NCBI GenBank assembly: GCA_008360955.1
Contig: LUCM01009988.1
Span: 1 to 64,000 of the forward strand
From: Fasciolopsis buskii
Taxonomy: Eukaryota > Platyhelminthes > Trematoda > Plagiorchiida > Fasciolidae
DNA: 64,000 nt
Direction: 5' to 3'
In this document: positions 1 to 12,095 of the stretch, piece after piece
How positions within the stretch are numbered: position 1 is the stretch's first letter
How the letters are laid out: each line of letters starts with the position of its first letter
Program-made: the position numbers and the translations under genes
The notes under the pieces: model-generated
Database searches by the model: none
Told to the model about the DNA's origin: nothing
What the model saw: only the letters and a program-made list of their open reading frames with translations

Positions 1-2807
1 TGGAAAGCATATCTATTGTTAATGGGTCTATAGGAGCCCATACTGGTCTAAGGAAATGGCTTGCCTAGAGTTTAATGCAACTGCATAAGCCAAGAGACGC
101 CTTTGAGTCATTTTGCTTTGGTGCAATATATACCGACATTGGATTTTGTGACACTCTGCTCTTAACGCTGTAGAAGAGATTTGGCTACGATATATCTGGT
201 TATCTTTGCATGTTTTTATAGGGCAGGACCAGTTTTTTCTTGAAGGAAGCTATACACCGCGTGCCCTGTGTACCACTCTACTGGTTTATTTGCGAAATTT
301 AGATACTAGCTAGTAGGCCTATTGAGCGTCGATTCATGTAGGATTTTGTGATTTTGTACCTCCCAGGTTGTTCACACAACCATTACGAAGATCTTTATCT
401 TGGTACGTACACGTACTACCACCTGGGGTCGGCTAGAGAAAAATATGAGCATGCACTTCGGTTCAGTTCAGTTTGTTGCAACAATTAACTGTGCAACCTA
501 TGCTGCCTAGTTCGGGTTCCTAAACATGTTTGGCATGTCATTCCTTGATCATCTCCTGCCTCGAGGAATAACGTTCAGCAGCACATGAATAACACATGTG
601 ACCCAACTACCCAGATGTAATCAAGTTCACAGTTTCTTGTAACCAGCGGTGCAACATCCCGCGTTCAACCATAAAATGACATTCGGCAGTTGCTGGGACT
701 GAAAAAACCAACGGTCTGCATATCTTTTGCCTTAAAAGACCCTTACTAAGTAGCAGGACAATACCATTCTGAATGACGTAGTATAAATTCCGCCTTCCAT
801 CGATAGCCAAATATCACACAGACGCCATTAAAGCATCAAAATTATAAAAGCATTTGAAGCCCTCCGTAAATTCGACGACGCGTTGTCATTTGGTGAGACA
901 GAACGTTTAAAATAACATACTCACCTGCTCTAATAAACACTGTTCCAAGTTCAGCTTGAATACATTCCACTTATTCCGCGGAATTTCCAAATTTATTGAT
1001 ACAAAACACCTAGCATTTAGATGACGTGTTTTAATAAGGTTAAGAAAGTTGCAAAATTTCTGGGGTCTTTTCTTAGACACGAAAAATCGTCCGTATGTTT
1101 TGAGTCAGAAAACTTCTGTTGCGAACAGACTTCAGTGTAACTGTTTCAAAATAAGATGGAGCTATTTCTGTGAACGACTCAATTATTACGTTGAACAAAA
1201 GACGGCGAAAGCAGATATGGACAAATGGCATCAAAGTTACAGCAATAATCGACCACTGACATCAGTCGATAAGCTAAGAGAATGAACCGGGTAAGAAGAT
1301 CAATCTTCAGTGACTTGAAGAACTAATAAAAACGTTAAGCAATCAATAAATGCTGACCACAGAAAAGCGGTGTGATTTTAAAGGAAATCCTGACTTGGTT
1401 ATTCTTGCTGGAGATAGTGGGAACGGATGATTCCGGAAGAGGAGTAAATTCGATTGGCAATTCACGACTTGAACACTCGAACAAGCCTTCCTGACTTTAC
1501 AAAAACGAGTACATCGACTGAAGGATTATGAAAATTTTCCATGCCAATAATTTGGGCTAAAATCATGAACGGATAAGAAAATGGAACTCTCCGTCTTCCG
1601 TTTATCCACAACAGTACTCTCTAACAAATTTACCAGAATTCGATAGCTAAAATCTCCAGCAGGATTATTGAAGGTCGTTGTCCTGGGAGATGTTTGTCAC
1701 TGTTCAATTGAAGCAAGTGTAAAATTACCCTAAATTAGTAACTTTTACATTTATGTTCTTCAAACTCTTGTCGAAACCTGTCAAATTCTGTTTTAGATAC
1801 CGTTTAATGAAAAAATACAGTATACACGAGATCTCGGCCCTACATGGTGAACAATATGACGGCCAAAGTGGCAAAGCACTGGCGTATGGCAAAAAAACGT
1901 ATCTACCACTCATTCATCCTGTTTGTGGAAAGCATCTTTAGCTCAGAATTCATTTTGACAAATGGATGTTACATTTTACTTAGTAGGACAACAAATGTTG
2001 CATTAAACTACTAGTTGTTTGGTGGGGACGCTAAACCGACTACTGGCGAACCATGAGGTACACTTCCAATAGGGCCCTCTTGCCAGGGCTAGTCAGCACT
2101 GCCCACTCACCTCATCCGAGTCGAGATCCTAACCGAAGACGAATAATTGAGTCGAACCTCTTAGCCCTTATCAGGTTGTTGAGCATCGCTACATAATTTA
2201 ATACTTATCTGCTACTGATATTAGCATGGTCACTAACGATAGGTACACATACATTGAGTCACACACTAGATAACTTCACGTCAGTGCCTCCGAGTAGAAC
2301 GAAGGAACTCTGAACACGACCTGGACAGCCTAACTAAACTGACCAAAGTGAGTAGTAAATGATCAAATAATACATAAAATTGCCATTCTAAAATATCAAT
2401 GCCCAAGTCAATATTACGAAACTATGGAAGCACTTGTTAAGATCTATTAGCTGTGAATATTCACAGCATCCAGGATAAACGCTTCCCAGTCAGATATTTT
2501 AGCTAGTAGGACTAGACCTTAACAATTTGATAAACCTCATCACATAATATACCATTTATCCATTATTGCTTTCTGGCGGGTGCAAACTACTAGCGTACAA
2601 AAACCAACTTCCCATGTGATTGGCCTAATTACAGCACAGATTTTGAGCACAGCTTCCAGAACTTCAGTGTGTCAACAACTTTTAGTCACAAAACCAGAAA
2701 CCGCCAGTTGGGATATCTTATGATGAGAATTGGTAAACGAATAGTAGTAATGGCACTGAAATGACAACCGCTCTGTTTAAGTTTTATCTTTAATCTTTTT
2801 ATTTTTT
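1..2807. other. 3' flank, no gene seen
   Basis: Only short unrelated open frames on both strands. A somewhat G+C-richer patch at 2030-2350 may be an old repeat, but no partner was found here. Confidence 0.6.
2450..2467. repeat. 18-bp perfect palindrome
   Basis: gctgtgaatattcacagc reads the same on both strands. It lies in the 3' flank with no gene beside it. Confidence 0.8.
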
Positions 2808-2931
2808 TTATTAATGAGATGAAAGTGTGTCCTTTTTCAATATGGTGTCTGCGGTCAACAGAGGTTTGTCAAATGACGAAGTTCATCCTGCGATTCGAAC
2901 AGAACGACATTATCCGCATTACCACCGCCGG
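2808..2931 (-). mobile_element. tRNA-derived SINE-like copy
   Basis: The segment contains ctgcggtcaacagagg, a degenerate box-B-like gcgattcgaac and a right end accaccgccgg, in the same order as the better copy at 32390-32538. Transcription of the element would run on the minus strand, with the tRNA-like head at the right. Confidence 0.55.
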
Positions 2932-5428
2932 TTGTTCTGCTCCTGTCTTTCCCTCCATAAGGGGAACAAAGCGCGAGATCAAATTCAGTTACTTTTAACA
3001 CATTTGGATCCATTATTTGGAAAATTTTTGAAGTTCTGCTAACGAAGCATTGGAACAGAATGTGCATCTCATCATGGTAAACGGTGACCTAACAGCAGGT
3101 CGAGTTGTTTATTCCAAAAAGGCAAACATGAACATCCTGTTGGCAGCAATGAAGTACTCATTCTAGGTTCGCTTTGTTTTACATAAAAACATTTGCTGGG
3201 GCCAATTTCCCCAGGTCAAACTGCCAACTGCTACACCAGTTTCGGGAGCTTACACAGTATCACAGTATCAATTGTGCATCGGTCAGTGTTGCAATGTACG
3301 TATAACCTGAAACCTTTAATCCGCAATAGTGATAACATTTTCACTGTATGAGTGACAATCATTGACCTTGCATGTATTCTCAGAAATCAAGACTTTACTA
3401 TTGGGTTGATCTTAGAAAGGCTACGTTACTACGTATGAAAGCGCAAGCTTTTGTCTACGCACGATCTAGGCCCCTTTTGCAGTGGAAATTCAAACTTGCA
3501 CATATCTTATTGTAAAATAATGCAATGGGCAGGTTGGATTTAATTGCAAGTGGACCATTCATTTTTCCCTACTTAGTTCTGACTGTCATAGACGTGAACA
3601 TTCGACTGTTTGGCAAAAATCGTAAACCAGCACAAAATTGCTAATCAAATTGGAATTAGGATGGTACACAAATAGAGTGGGAATCGAAATTTTTGGAATA
3701 AAATGCTGGCCAGTGGAAGGAATGGCAGCACTGGTCTTATGTTATTCAGGAACACGGCAATTTTGTAGTCAGTGATTGCTGAAGCATAAATGTCGACCTA
3801 GGTACAGGATTAGTCGCACAATCGTGAGGATATATGCACAAACGGACAGGGTGAAAATGCCTTATGAAATCAAACTGAAACGGTGTCACTTAAAAGGGTT
3901 GGACTGAAGACAAAATCAAGTCAACGGTGCAACTCAGAAATCAACGAAGCAGCCTACTACAAATGTATTGGGACAGATAATAGAGACGCAAAACTTGGCA
4001 AGCGGATGACTCCGTTTGAGTTCTACCAACCCGTTTATGCGAATGTAAGAATCGTTCTGCTGATAAGGGTCCTCTATATGTCAGCTGATTTCATGTAGTC
4101 AGAAATGTTCCCGAGAGAACCGAGCAAGTGAATATATGACAAAACCAAAACAATTATCGCAGATTTCAACACACTTGCAAGTAAATGTCTTACATCTCGA
4201 ACATCAGAATGATACAACGGAAAGGGAATGATTTTTAACGGGGCAGACCCGCTTGCTTGCAGAAAACAGAATTGTAAAGGAATTTTTACGGTAACTGGTT
4301 TTCGGAAAATGCAATTTCTTCATTGACAGAGAGGAAGAAAAAAAACGGCAAAACGGCCGCAAAGCTTGGCTTGTTGTTTTGCTGTTTTCGTTATTGTAAT
4401 AATAGTAATCTTTGTTGTTGTTGTTGTTGCCACTGTTGTTATCATCATTCGAGAATGAACTAAACAGATAAACCAGTGCTACTAGAGAATGGAATATTCG
4501 CAGAACTGAATAAACATCCAACTGTAAATCTGAAACACCAAGTTCCAGCTAAAACTGGGGACGGACAAAGCGGATTGATGGAAAAACGAGCCAGACTAAA
4601 CAAATCAGTTTGACTGAGGTGCTTTAACCTTGTGGTATTCAAAGGCAAGCAGGCGTGAATGGATGCGTATGAAAATTTGATGCCATTTCATGTGACGAAC
4701 TCTCTTTCTTCCAAAAATAATCGAGTTAAAACACTCAAAACCACGTGCCTGAAAATTTGTCTAGGTCGTAACAGTGAGTGCGTTTTCTGGGAGGAAAGAT
4801 GAAAAATTCACGAAATAGGAGAATAATTTAACGGGGAAAAATAAAATATTTGGCGCATGGACCAGGCTGTCATAGGCGAACAGAGGTAGCAGGAGATATC
4901 GTTCTTGCACAAGTGGAAAGAGGAAAGAGTTCAAAAGTTGCGTGTATATAAGCACGTATTGAGAGAGACCTACGATTGAAAAGTCCTCATTACTTGTAAG
5001 TGGCGATTGCTTCCCAAATCCGAATAAACCGCGCGCAGGTAAGCATGTATGGTTGAAGACAAACAGAAGACCGTTGCGTATTGAAGGAAATAGGTTCATG
5101 CTGTCTTGATTTAGGGTAGATTGTTAGGCTGGATAGCAATTAAATGGTGAGGTCATATGGGATTGGCTGAGGGGATCTGAAACTAACAGTGAGGTGTTTA
5201 GATATGAAAGATAGCTGGTGACGAAAAAATAGGATAGAAGTAGGCTAGCCGCACTCGTCCTATGTAAGCCATCAAGCAAAGTTAATGGCGCAGTTCCAGT
5301 TTGGATAAGGAGTAAAAGCTTGAAGATTCGCTTTCTGGTTTGGGACAGCTGGACGGACGGAAGGGAGGATGAGAGGAAGTCTAGGGTAAGAGTCGAACGA
5401 CAGTAAGGGAGAGGATCGGAAGAATTAC
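2932..5428. other. 3' flank, no gene seen
   Basis: Frames of up to 112 codons near 4204-5447 on the minus strand have no domain, no splice-bounded structure and lie beyond the stop of the Ig/FN3 gene. The gene's 3' UTR should begin at 5428, but I could not find its polyadenylation site. Confidence 0.5.
4411..4430. repeat. (TTG)n microsatellite
   Basis: Six GTT units, followed by related gttgttatcatcatt. Confidence 0.9.
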
Positions 5429-5622
5429 CTAAATACACAGCCGCCAAAATACCAAACAGGAGGCACCAAGTAAGTGCGCCACTAATGGGGAGGCCAGTGG
5501 TTTGATTGCAAAGTTGTTGCTCGATGTGGAATTTATGTTACTTTCATCAACGCTGACGAGACTGGATCCCGCCACAGCCATCGCTGGTTGTGAATCCGGT
5601 TCACTAATCTTTGCCATCGGAT
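5429..5622 (-). CDS. Terminal exon: hydrophobic C-terminal tail, GPI-like
   Basis: The exon opens after a textbook pyrimidine-rich acceptor (ttatttccttccag) and runs to a TAG stop. It begins in phase 1 and completes an Asp codon with the preceding exon. It encodes about 64 residues: a Ser/Thr/Asn-rich stretch (VSVDESNINSTSSNN) followed by a hydrophobic end from PLASPLVAHLLG to FWRLCI. A small-residue patch, a short spacer and a hydrophobic segment at the very C terminus is the layout of a GPI-attachment signal. A type I membrane anchor with a tail of only a few residues is the alternative. A GTAATT directly follows the stop and could act as a donor, but the in-frame TAG comes first. No poly(A) signal was identified downstream. 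Confidence 0.75.
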
Positions 5623-6991
5623 CTGGAAGGAAATAAGAGCAATGTGGCAACAATATCATCCATTGATTTACCACCGCTGCTTGATTACTTACGACTAGTT
5701 AATACAATGTTGGCAATATAACTGTATCCTTTGTGAAATGTTAAATCTAAAGTTGCAGGCAACAGAGACCATGAATGGGCAATTTGTAACTCCCTACCTC
5801 TTCTGGAGAATTGACAGTTCTAGTAGAGTTCTGATTGAAAAGGAAAATTTGAAATATGCAACCACTTGCTTGAAACATTGTTGCATACCCGTTCTGTATA
5901 ATCCTTTCTGTCATTGAAAATAAACATTGATACATTGTACTTTTGTGACCCGTTAAAAACAGCCAAGCCATAACGCTCTATATCTTATGGAATCACATAA
6001 TGAATGAACTGTTTTCGGGGAGAGTCAGATCAAGTGAAGCTATAAAGACGATCTATACAGCCTGTTCAATGGTACCTGAATGAACCAAGTACCTAAGATC
6101 TAGATAATAACTTTCTTTTATTTAGGCTGCCCAAAATTAAGCTGCATGTTTTGAAGTCCGTTACAATACGCATACAAACCAAGTGACAGACAAAACCGTT
6201 GTATCCAAAAGGATCGCAATAGCTCAAATCAATATCGGATAGCACTGAGGCTATAATACACGACTGAAAGTCGATCTCCCCGCATACATATTGCAGTTGG
6301 ATGTGGTGGATTCTCACTGCCGATGGCTGTCAACCAAGGCGAAACAGTCAAGCAAAGTTTTCGTGATCTTAAGTGCTAAATTTGGCCCCGATGTCAACTG
6401 TGACGAATCGTCCAAATGGCACATCACCAAAATAAACTCCAAACAAACTTTTCAAAGCTGATGGTTTTTAGGACCACGGCTCTCTCAGGGACAAAGTTTC
6501 AAGTCACCTATAGTAGTATTTCACTAAATTTTGACTATATAACAGTGCTTGCATACGGACATGACAACAGGAGCCAACTAAACTTCAATATTCGGACTGC
6601 GGAATTCCTTTTCAAATCAAAATATAGAGGAAACATGGGTATTTAAAGCTTCGTTACTGACAGACTTTCAGCAATACATATTAACAGACACTGTAGTAAG
6701 AAAAACCGAGAGAAAAAACAACTGTGAGGCAGAGTGTTTTAATGTGCTTTGATCGCAAAAAGAACTATATTGGTTTTCATTACGGCAGGGCTCATTCCGG
6801 ACTAAATAAACTTAATTTTGATCAGGGAAGGCAGGTGCTCATTCACAGGGCTTTTTTCTGGAAACTTCGTACTAGAAAGGGGAACATTAGAAGTTGTTTC
6901 TTTAATAAATGAATAATTTTAAACTTTGATAACGCACAGTAAATTATTTCCTGACAAACATACACGAACAGGCCAAGTCAAACAAACTCAC
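5623..6991. other. Intron
   Basis: 1.4 kb between the last two exons; nothing further recognised. Confidence 0.65.
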
Positions 6992-7352
6992 CGATCAATT
7001 GTGAGACAGGCAACAGATCTTGGATTAGCACATCCTGTCCAGCCACCTCGTCGGAAGAAACCGGCACTGCGAACATGGGAACGCTACCCTCCATGACAAT
7101 CACAGATTTTGGTCTTCGATATTGACAAATCACACTTCCAGTCCGCAGTTTTTCCCCCAGCTCACCCTGATCGTCATCATCATCCGGTTTGGATAGTATC
7201 AGGTCTAGTTGTTCGGGTGTAGCTGGTGCAGACTCGGGATTCGAGATGATAATTTTCCCTGCCGACGCAAGTTGCCGAGGACTGGTGGATCCAGGCCAAG
7301 TGGCCGGTGTGTTTCCTCCAATTCGGAAGGAGGATTTCAGCTTGGCGATCAG
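6992..7352 (-). CDS. Penultimate exon: acidic, low-complexity stalk
   Basis: The exon is 361 bp, phase 0 to 1, with donor CG|GTGAGT and an acceptor after tttttttgatctaacgtccag. The roughly 120 residues include a Ser/Pro/Thr-rich part (TPATWPGSTSPRQLA), an acidic run (SKPDDDDQGELGE) and then GSVICQYRRPKSVIVMEG, which recalls the last two strands of an Ig fold. The rest has no domain I recognise. It joins the terminal exon to make an Asp codon. A Pro/Ser/acid-rich segment before a C-terminal anchor is usually a stalk; that role is inferred. Confidence 0.75.
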
Positions 7353-7516
7353 CTGGACGTTAGATCAAAAAAACGTTGGAGTCAAAACAATTACTGTCTA
7401 CTTAAATCTAAAAAAGACCGTGAACTACGAGTCGAGAGTAAACACTTGTTTTGGATATCCCAGGCTTGTGACTTTGAAGCTAGCCAATCTAGTGTCACCA
7501 TGTTGGTCAGTCTAAC

Positions 7517-7594
7517 CAGCGTCCCTTTCATCGCCGGGACCAATACGACTATCACAGTTCTTGGCGAAGAATTACGTGGGATGTACAGACTCCC
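7517..7594 (-). CDS. Small exon: last strands of an Ig-like domain
   Basis: This 78-bp segment is phase 0 to 0 and encodes 26 residues including GSLYIPRNSSPRTVIVVLVP. It can be laid over the end of the Ig exon at 14510-14815 (GDYMCRHPSAKSDREFRLRM), but Ile-Pro stands where Met-Cys would be, so the second canonical Cys is missing. The donor (CTG|GTTAGA) is acceptable. The acceptor (aaaaagtgag) lacks a good pyrimidine tract, so the 5' edge is uncertain. Phases agree with both neighbours. Confidence 0.4.
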
Positions 7595-7773
7595 CTCACT
7601 TTTTGCGGATGAATAACAATGGACCATAAAATTCCAAACTAACAAGATTTTTAAGACGGAGCCAGTCGAAATAATGACATCCATCTGTATTGTGTAAATT
7701 ATTAAATCGGATGGAATTCAGTCCCCTGACTGGGTCAATTTGTCTGCAAAAAACATGAATATCGATATAGTAC

Positions 7774-7997
7774 CAAGTCAAACACTGTTCTCCACATACT
7801 GCTTTCCGCGGATCTTACTTCTGAGTTTTCCGAATGTTCCGCTGACACCCCGGATCCAATTGGAAGGGCTTTACCGGGATCATTTCCTTTCGGAAGGAAC
7901 AACCATTGTAATCGATCAACTGAGTGAGCTGGATAACCTTGACATTGAACAGTTACTTCTCGAGAATTGTCCGACGGCAGCTTCTTCAATCGAAGCA
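7774..7997 (-). CDS. Ig-like domain exon
   Basis: The exon is 224 bp, phase 1 to 0. The translation shows an Ig B strand with its Cys (SREVTVQCQGYP), a C strand with the core Trp (DRLQWLFLPKG) and an E strand (SMWRTVFDL) close in form to the E strand of the 16077-16394 exon (QWRQVVRLVF). The F strand must come from the next exon. The acceptor is aaactgtag. The donor was taken as TTG|GTACTA, but a stronger GTAAGA sits 47 bases earlier and could give a shorter isoform. A very good acceptor-like tract (attcatgttttttgcag) at about 7744 leads into a stop in the needed frame. Confidence 0.65.
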
Positions 7998-8726
7998 CTA
8001 CAGTTTACATGGAAATAAGGGATATCATATTTTTATTATTGGAATAGCCACGTTTGTGGGTCTCAATGAGGGGAAGACATCAGATGGTTTATTTAACCTG
8101 GATGATAAGATTACTTCGCCTTTGGCGACTTTGAACTGAAGAATACAAGCTGGGTACGTTCAGTTCATTAGCTCTGTGTGCCAACTAATGGCACATCAGG
8201 ACTAATCCCAAGGTGAAGCCCATGTGCCCAGTGCCTTCTTCACTGGCACAAAGAATTGGAAGCATGGACGCGGTTAGTTTGTCAAATCACGATCTCACAA
8301 ACAAATGGATAGCAAAAACAGACAAATTTGACAATAAAACCTCATCTAAATCACTGGGAATGTGCTTTAATGGTGAGATCGCTTGTGAATTACATCGGTA
8401 ATTTACGGACGGTATTTCATCCGTTAAGCAAGACAACCCGAAAAAGGAGACCACATGGTCCTAAGGTTCTGTTTTATTGTGCATAGCAGTGCATACGGAC
8501 CAGAAAAAAATTGTTCGCTTATCTGCATAGGACCCTTGGTGTCAATATTTGGTCTATAAGGCTGACTAATCCTCTGACAGGCATGGGGGACCAGATTGTT
8601 GAACACAATAAACCGACACACCCTATTCATGTGATATGGCTCTATCTGATGAAACCAACCGAACTTCTTGGACAGCAACGATGATCAGTGCTAAAAAAGC
8701 GGTAATGTCAATCCAAGCATTGATAC

Positions 8727-8827
8727 GGCCAGGATAGAATGTTATGAGTTCGTGATAGGCTGGCCGATCACAGGGGATGGGAAAAATGAAAGAGCTCCGC
8801 TCAAATATGGTAACTTTTAGAAGAGAC
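8727..8827 (-). CDS. End of FN3-like domain
   Basis: The segment begins in phase 2 and completes an Arg codon from the 9202-9408 exon. The acceptor is clear (atttactgtgtacag). It encodes SLLKVTIFERSSFIFPI and, further on, AYHELITFYPG, fitting the last strands of the preceding FN3 fold before the Ig domain at 7997. The 3' edge was set at C|GTATCA because it gives phase 1, as the next exon needs. The open frame continues for 37 codons beyond, with other GT dinucleotides, so this end is provisional. Confidence 0.5.
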
Positions 8828-9201
8828 CTGTACACAGTAAATTATACTGATTAATGAGTGGGAGACGTTTTCACCATGGTGGGATCATCTGTTGTTTTTT
8901 CCTGAGCGAGCCAAGCAAAATGTGAGTCAGGCCACAGAAGACTGACTATTTGCTTTTGCAATGCTTTATTTGAATTTGTGTGTTTATTTTTCCAGACTTT
9001 TGTGAAGAATAGCACCGTCCCAGTGGAAGCAATTTTCCTTATTACCTGATCAAAAAGACCGTGAAAGCCATTGAAACATCGATCACAGCTGAGAAACCCG
9101 CTGGTTTGTGCAAATTCGGAAAGTGAATCAAGATCGGTAGACAGTAATTCCCTGATATTGCCCTAATACGCGTCTTTGTGCGGAGCGGAACTTTAACTAA
9201 C

Positions 9202-9408
9202 CTATTGAACAGTGTTTGGATGCACCGAATCACGTCAAGTTTCAGTTCAAATTTCTGACTACGTGTGGGCTTCAGGTTCCACACAATTGATTCGCTCATC
9301 AAAAGCCCTGGTATTGTATGAACATCTTGTTTTGCATTCGATAGAATCGGGAACGCTGGTCCGTCATGGGGAAAAGTTAGGTTCGTAAGACCAGTCCTTA
9401 GAGCCATG
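9202..9408 (-). CDS. FN3-like domain, main exon
   Basis: The exon is 207 bp, phase 2 to 2, with acceptor gaacgctcag and donor AG|GTTAGT. The key stretch is SESIVWNLKPTRSQKFELKL, the FN3 E-to-F pattern of a hydrophobic strand, Leu-x-Pro turn, then an aromatic followed by alternating hydrophobics. It parallels RWYVLKNLQPGRRYELK in the 23221-23552 exon, and both carry a similar upstream motif (LTFPHDGP here, VTFEPDPN there), so the two domains are probably related copies. It is separated from the previous exon by an 89-bp intron. Confidence 0.75.
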
Positions 9409-9497
9409 CTGAGCGTTCATACACTACGTGGTACGTATTAGTGGATACAGCCAAATATAAAACACAAATCAAATGGAACGAGCCTTTGAGAAGGTAC

Positions 9498-9582
9498 CCG
9501 GAAGGTGATGCAGAGTACATCAAGTTCCAATTTATCGAAGTGTTGCGGGAAATCCTGTGAAACTTAGCCCTCAAACGGCCAC
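9498..9582 (-). CDS. Small exon: first strands of FN3-like domain
   Basis: The exon is 85 bp, phase 1 to 2. It starts after ttcgttgcgtag and ends at CCGG|GTACCT. It encodes GRLRAKFHRISRNTSINWNL and then MYSASPSG. Gly codons are completed across both junctions, and the phase fits each neighbour. The Trp in TSINWNL fits the core Trp of an FN3 B strand. Confidence 0.65.
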
Positions 9583-10468
9583 CTACGCAACGAAAGCCTG
9601 ATTTATAAAACACCATCATATTCCCATTGATAGCAAACAGCCACTTGCCGAAAGAGCTTATGCACGTGCATGTGAAACCACTAAAAGACATCATCAGTCC
9701 AGTAATGAGCGGATTCAAATATTCATACTACTGTTTTCATGTTTTCGAATGGCGACTTCGATAATTGAACAGGATGATCTTAACTAGACTCTGTTGGATG
9801 TGCATCTACGAAAATGTGCGAGCATCATAAAGGCATCCACATGAAGGGACCAGAATAATTCGAACAACGAAACTAAGAGACTATCAACTGATATACTTCT
9901 AAGAAATTCCCCATAACTCTTGGTGAATATTGTTGATTTGACACGGCAGCAAACAGCTGCACATATGCACACATGCACACACATACACACATAAAAACAT
10001 GCTAGTTCTGTCCGTGTCCATTTGAATTAATCAAACTTCGCCGGCATTGATAAGTTTGTTCATGCGATTTTGCTTCTTTGAGGACGTTTCGTTGCAATGA
10101 ACAAAGGTGAGAGGAGCACCATATATAATTATTTTGATGAGATAATCGCGGTTGAACCCTTTGTGTCGGCGTGTTCATTTTTATCAGCCAAGCAATCGTA
10201 AGGCCCAATTTTAGATGTCGTGATCATCATGGGTAACAACCAGCAAGCAGCTAACATGAAAAACGGTCATTTCAAAATGTGTGGCTGAAAGTCATTACGA
10301 AACATGAGTAGTCACCAATGGCGATTGGTAAATTGCTTGAAAAGTCTGCCATGTAAAATATAGTCTAGCAAATATGTCTGAAGACAGTTTGCTTCAAGTC
10401 TTATCCTTGGATTAGAAAGGCAGTGCGTCCTAAAAATGAGGGAGGGTACCAGTTTAGAATCTACTCAC

Positions 10469-10895
10469 CAGGTTGCACAACATTGCTCAAGGTGGCGCTT
10501 GTTTCTGGCAGTTCTTGAAGCAGTTGACGAGCCTCATCGATGGTTGGTTCCAGGGCGCAACCAAAATGAGTATTGGTAGCAGGCGAATTGATTACAGTCA
10601 ACTCGGTATCAATCTCACCAGAGGCCTGGTTTGCTTTTCCAGCGATTTGAACAGATGGGTCTTCATTGATGAGTCCTGAAACTGGGAGCCAGCGCATACC
10701 ATCGGCTTGCTCTGATCGTTTGTACCACACAAGTTGTTGACCTCGTTGACCCGATTTGGCAGAACATTTTAGCTTTAGTGCTTCCCCAGACTTTGTGGAG
10801 CTTGTTTCATCGTACATGAGATGAATTGCTGTCCAACCAAAGGGAAGTGGTGCAAAAATCTTTGAATACAAGTGGTTCCAAATGGTTTGGTATGA
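10469..10895 (-). CDS. Ig-like domain exon
   Basis: The exon is 427 bp, phase 0 to 1, with a strong acceptor (ataggtttcctttcag) and donor CTG|GTGAGT. A complete Ig pattern is visible: B strand SGEALKLKCSAK, C strand QQLVWYKRSEQ, E strand GEIDTELTVINS, and F strand THFGCALEP with the second Cys. About 35 N-terminal residues (from SYQTIWNH) and 25 C-terminal residues flank the fold. Two Cys and the core Trp mark it as an extracellular Ig type. This is one of the clearest exons in the window. Confidence 0.85.
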
Positions 10896-11982
10896 CTGAA
10901 AGGAAACCTATTTCATCGTAGTCGGAATAATTATTTTGAGCGTTTTAAATGGAGAAAAGCGGCTCTTGTTTTCTTGTGTTATTCCCAAAAGATGTCACCA
11001 CAGTTTCGAATGTGACTGAACATATTTGAACATGGTGCACGATATCTTGGTTCATTTGGCAGATGGATCCATTTCGAGCGAATAAACCTATCCTTAGCAA
11101 AATCGCTCGATTTAATGAACGCTGTTCGTACTGACTATCCGTCCGTCATTTCATACGAGACAGACACATGGGAAAAGTTGAACTAGACCCACTATAGCTG
11201 ACAAAGCGGAGTAACATGCATTTTCGTCGCTCAAAGTAAAACGCAGAAATTGTAGGCGATTAGTAACTGACCATCGATTGATTCCTGTCGACCGAGTTGC
11301 AGTGATCCGAACTTCCAGAAATAGATAATCTTTTTGTGAACAATAACAAAGGACTGAAGAGAGAGAATAAGAAACGGATTACAGAATAAATAAAGTAATA
11401 ATGTACGTGGACTGTTCGCTACGTACGTCAACTCATCTAAACTCCCTCGTGGGCGAATATTTTGCCTCCTTTCGCGGGTGGTTTGCACCTTCTAAATGAT
11501 CAAGTCACCAGATTGAAATTTCGTCACTTTACCGGGTCGCACACGGATGGCGATGGACTTTCTTCAGACGTTTACGAGTATTAGCAAACAGGAAAATATA
11601 GGCAAACCATTATTCGGATGATCAACTTTCTACTGGGTTGAAATAACCCCACGAATGACCGTATCTAAATGCATCAAAGGTCATGCTGATGAGAAACCAG
11701 GGGGCTGAGATGAGCGGGTTTAAACTGATGTGTTAGTCAGCACTAGTGGATAGTGACAACCATTCGGATTGTACTTCGAACGCAATGCAGCAGAATGGTC
11801 ACTTTGTTTCCTGCCCAATTAAAACCATTGGACAAATGACTTCTGATTGCATAACAGAAAAGTTAGGAGAGATTTAGTCAACCGGCATTTTGATGTCAAT
11901 AGTCCACTGAAGGATGCTTTCGCAGGGATTGAAAAGTAGTGAATGCCTGAATCTCAAAGAAACTTTTCGCTTAGAAACCTAC

Positions 11983-12095
11983 ATTAGAGATTGATTGGCA
12001 GATAGCAAACGCAACAGATACTGATTCTTCTTGTTTGAGCCAAGATCGACGACAACCTTCGAACCATCTACAGCTTCGGTTAACGCACATTAAAA
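11983..12095 (-). CDS. Probable linker exon, Cys-rich
   Basis: The 113-bp segment has acceptor ttttttttacggatgtgcgaacag and donor AAT|GTAGGT. It begins in phase 1 and ends in phase 0, exactly what is needed between the Ig exons at 14510-14815 and 10469-10895. The 38 residues include VLMCVNRSCRWFEGC and EESVSVAFAICQS, with four Cys. No known domain is recognised. Support is splice signals and phase only, so a chance open segment remains possible. Confidence 0.4.
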
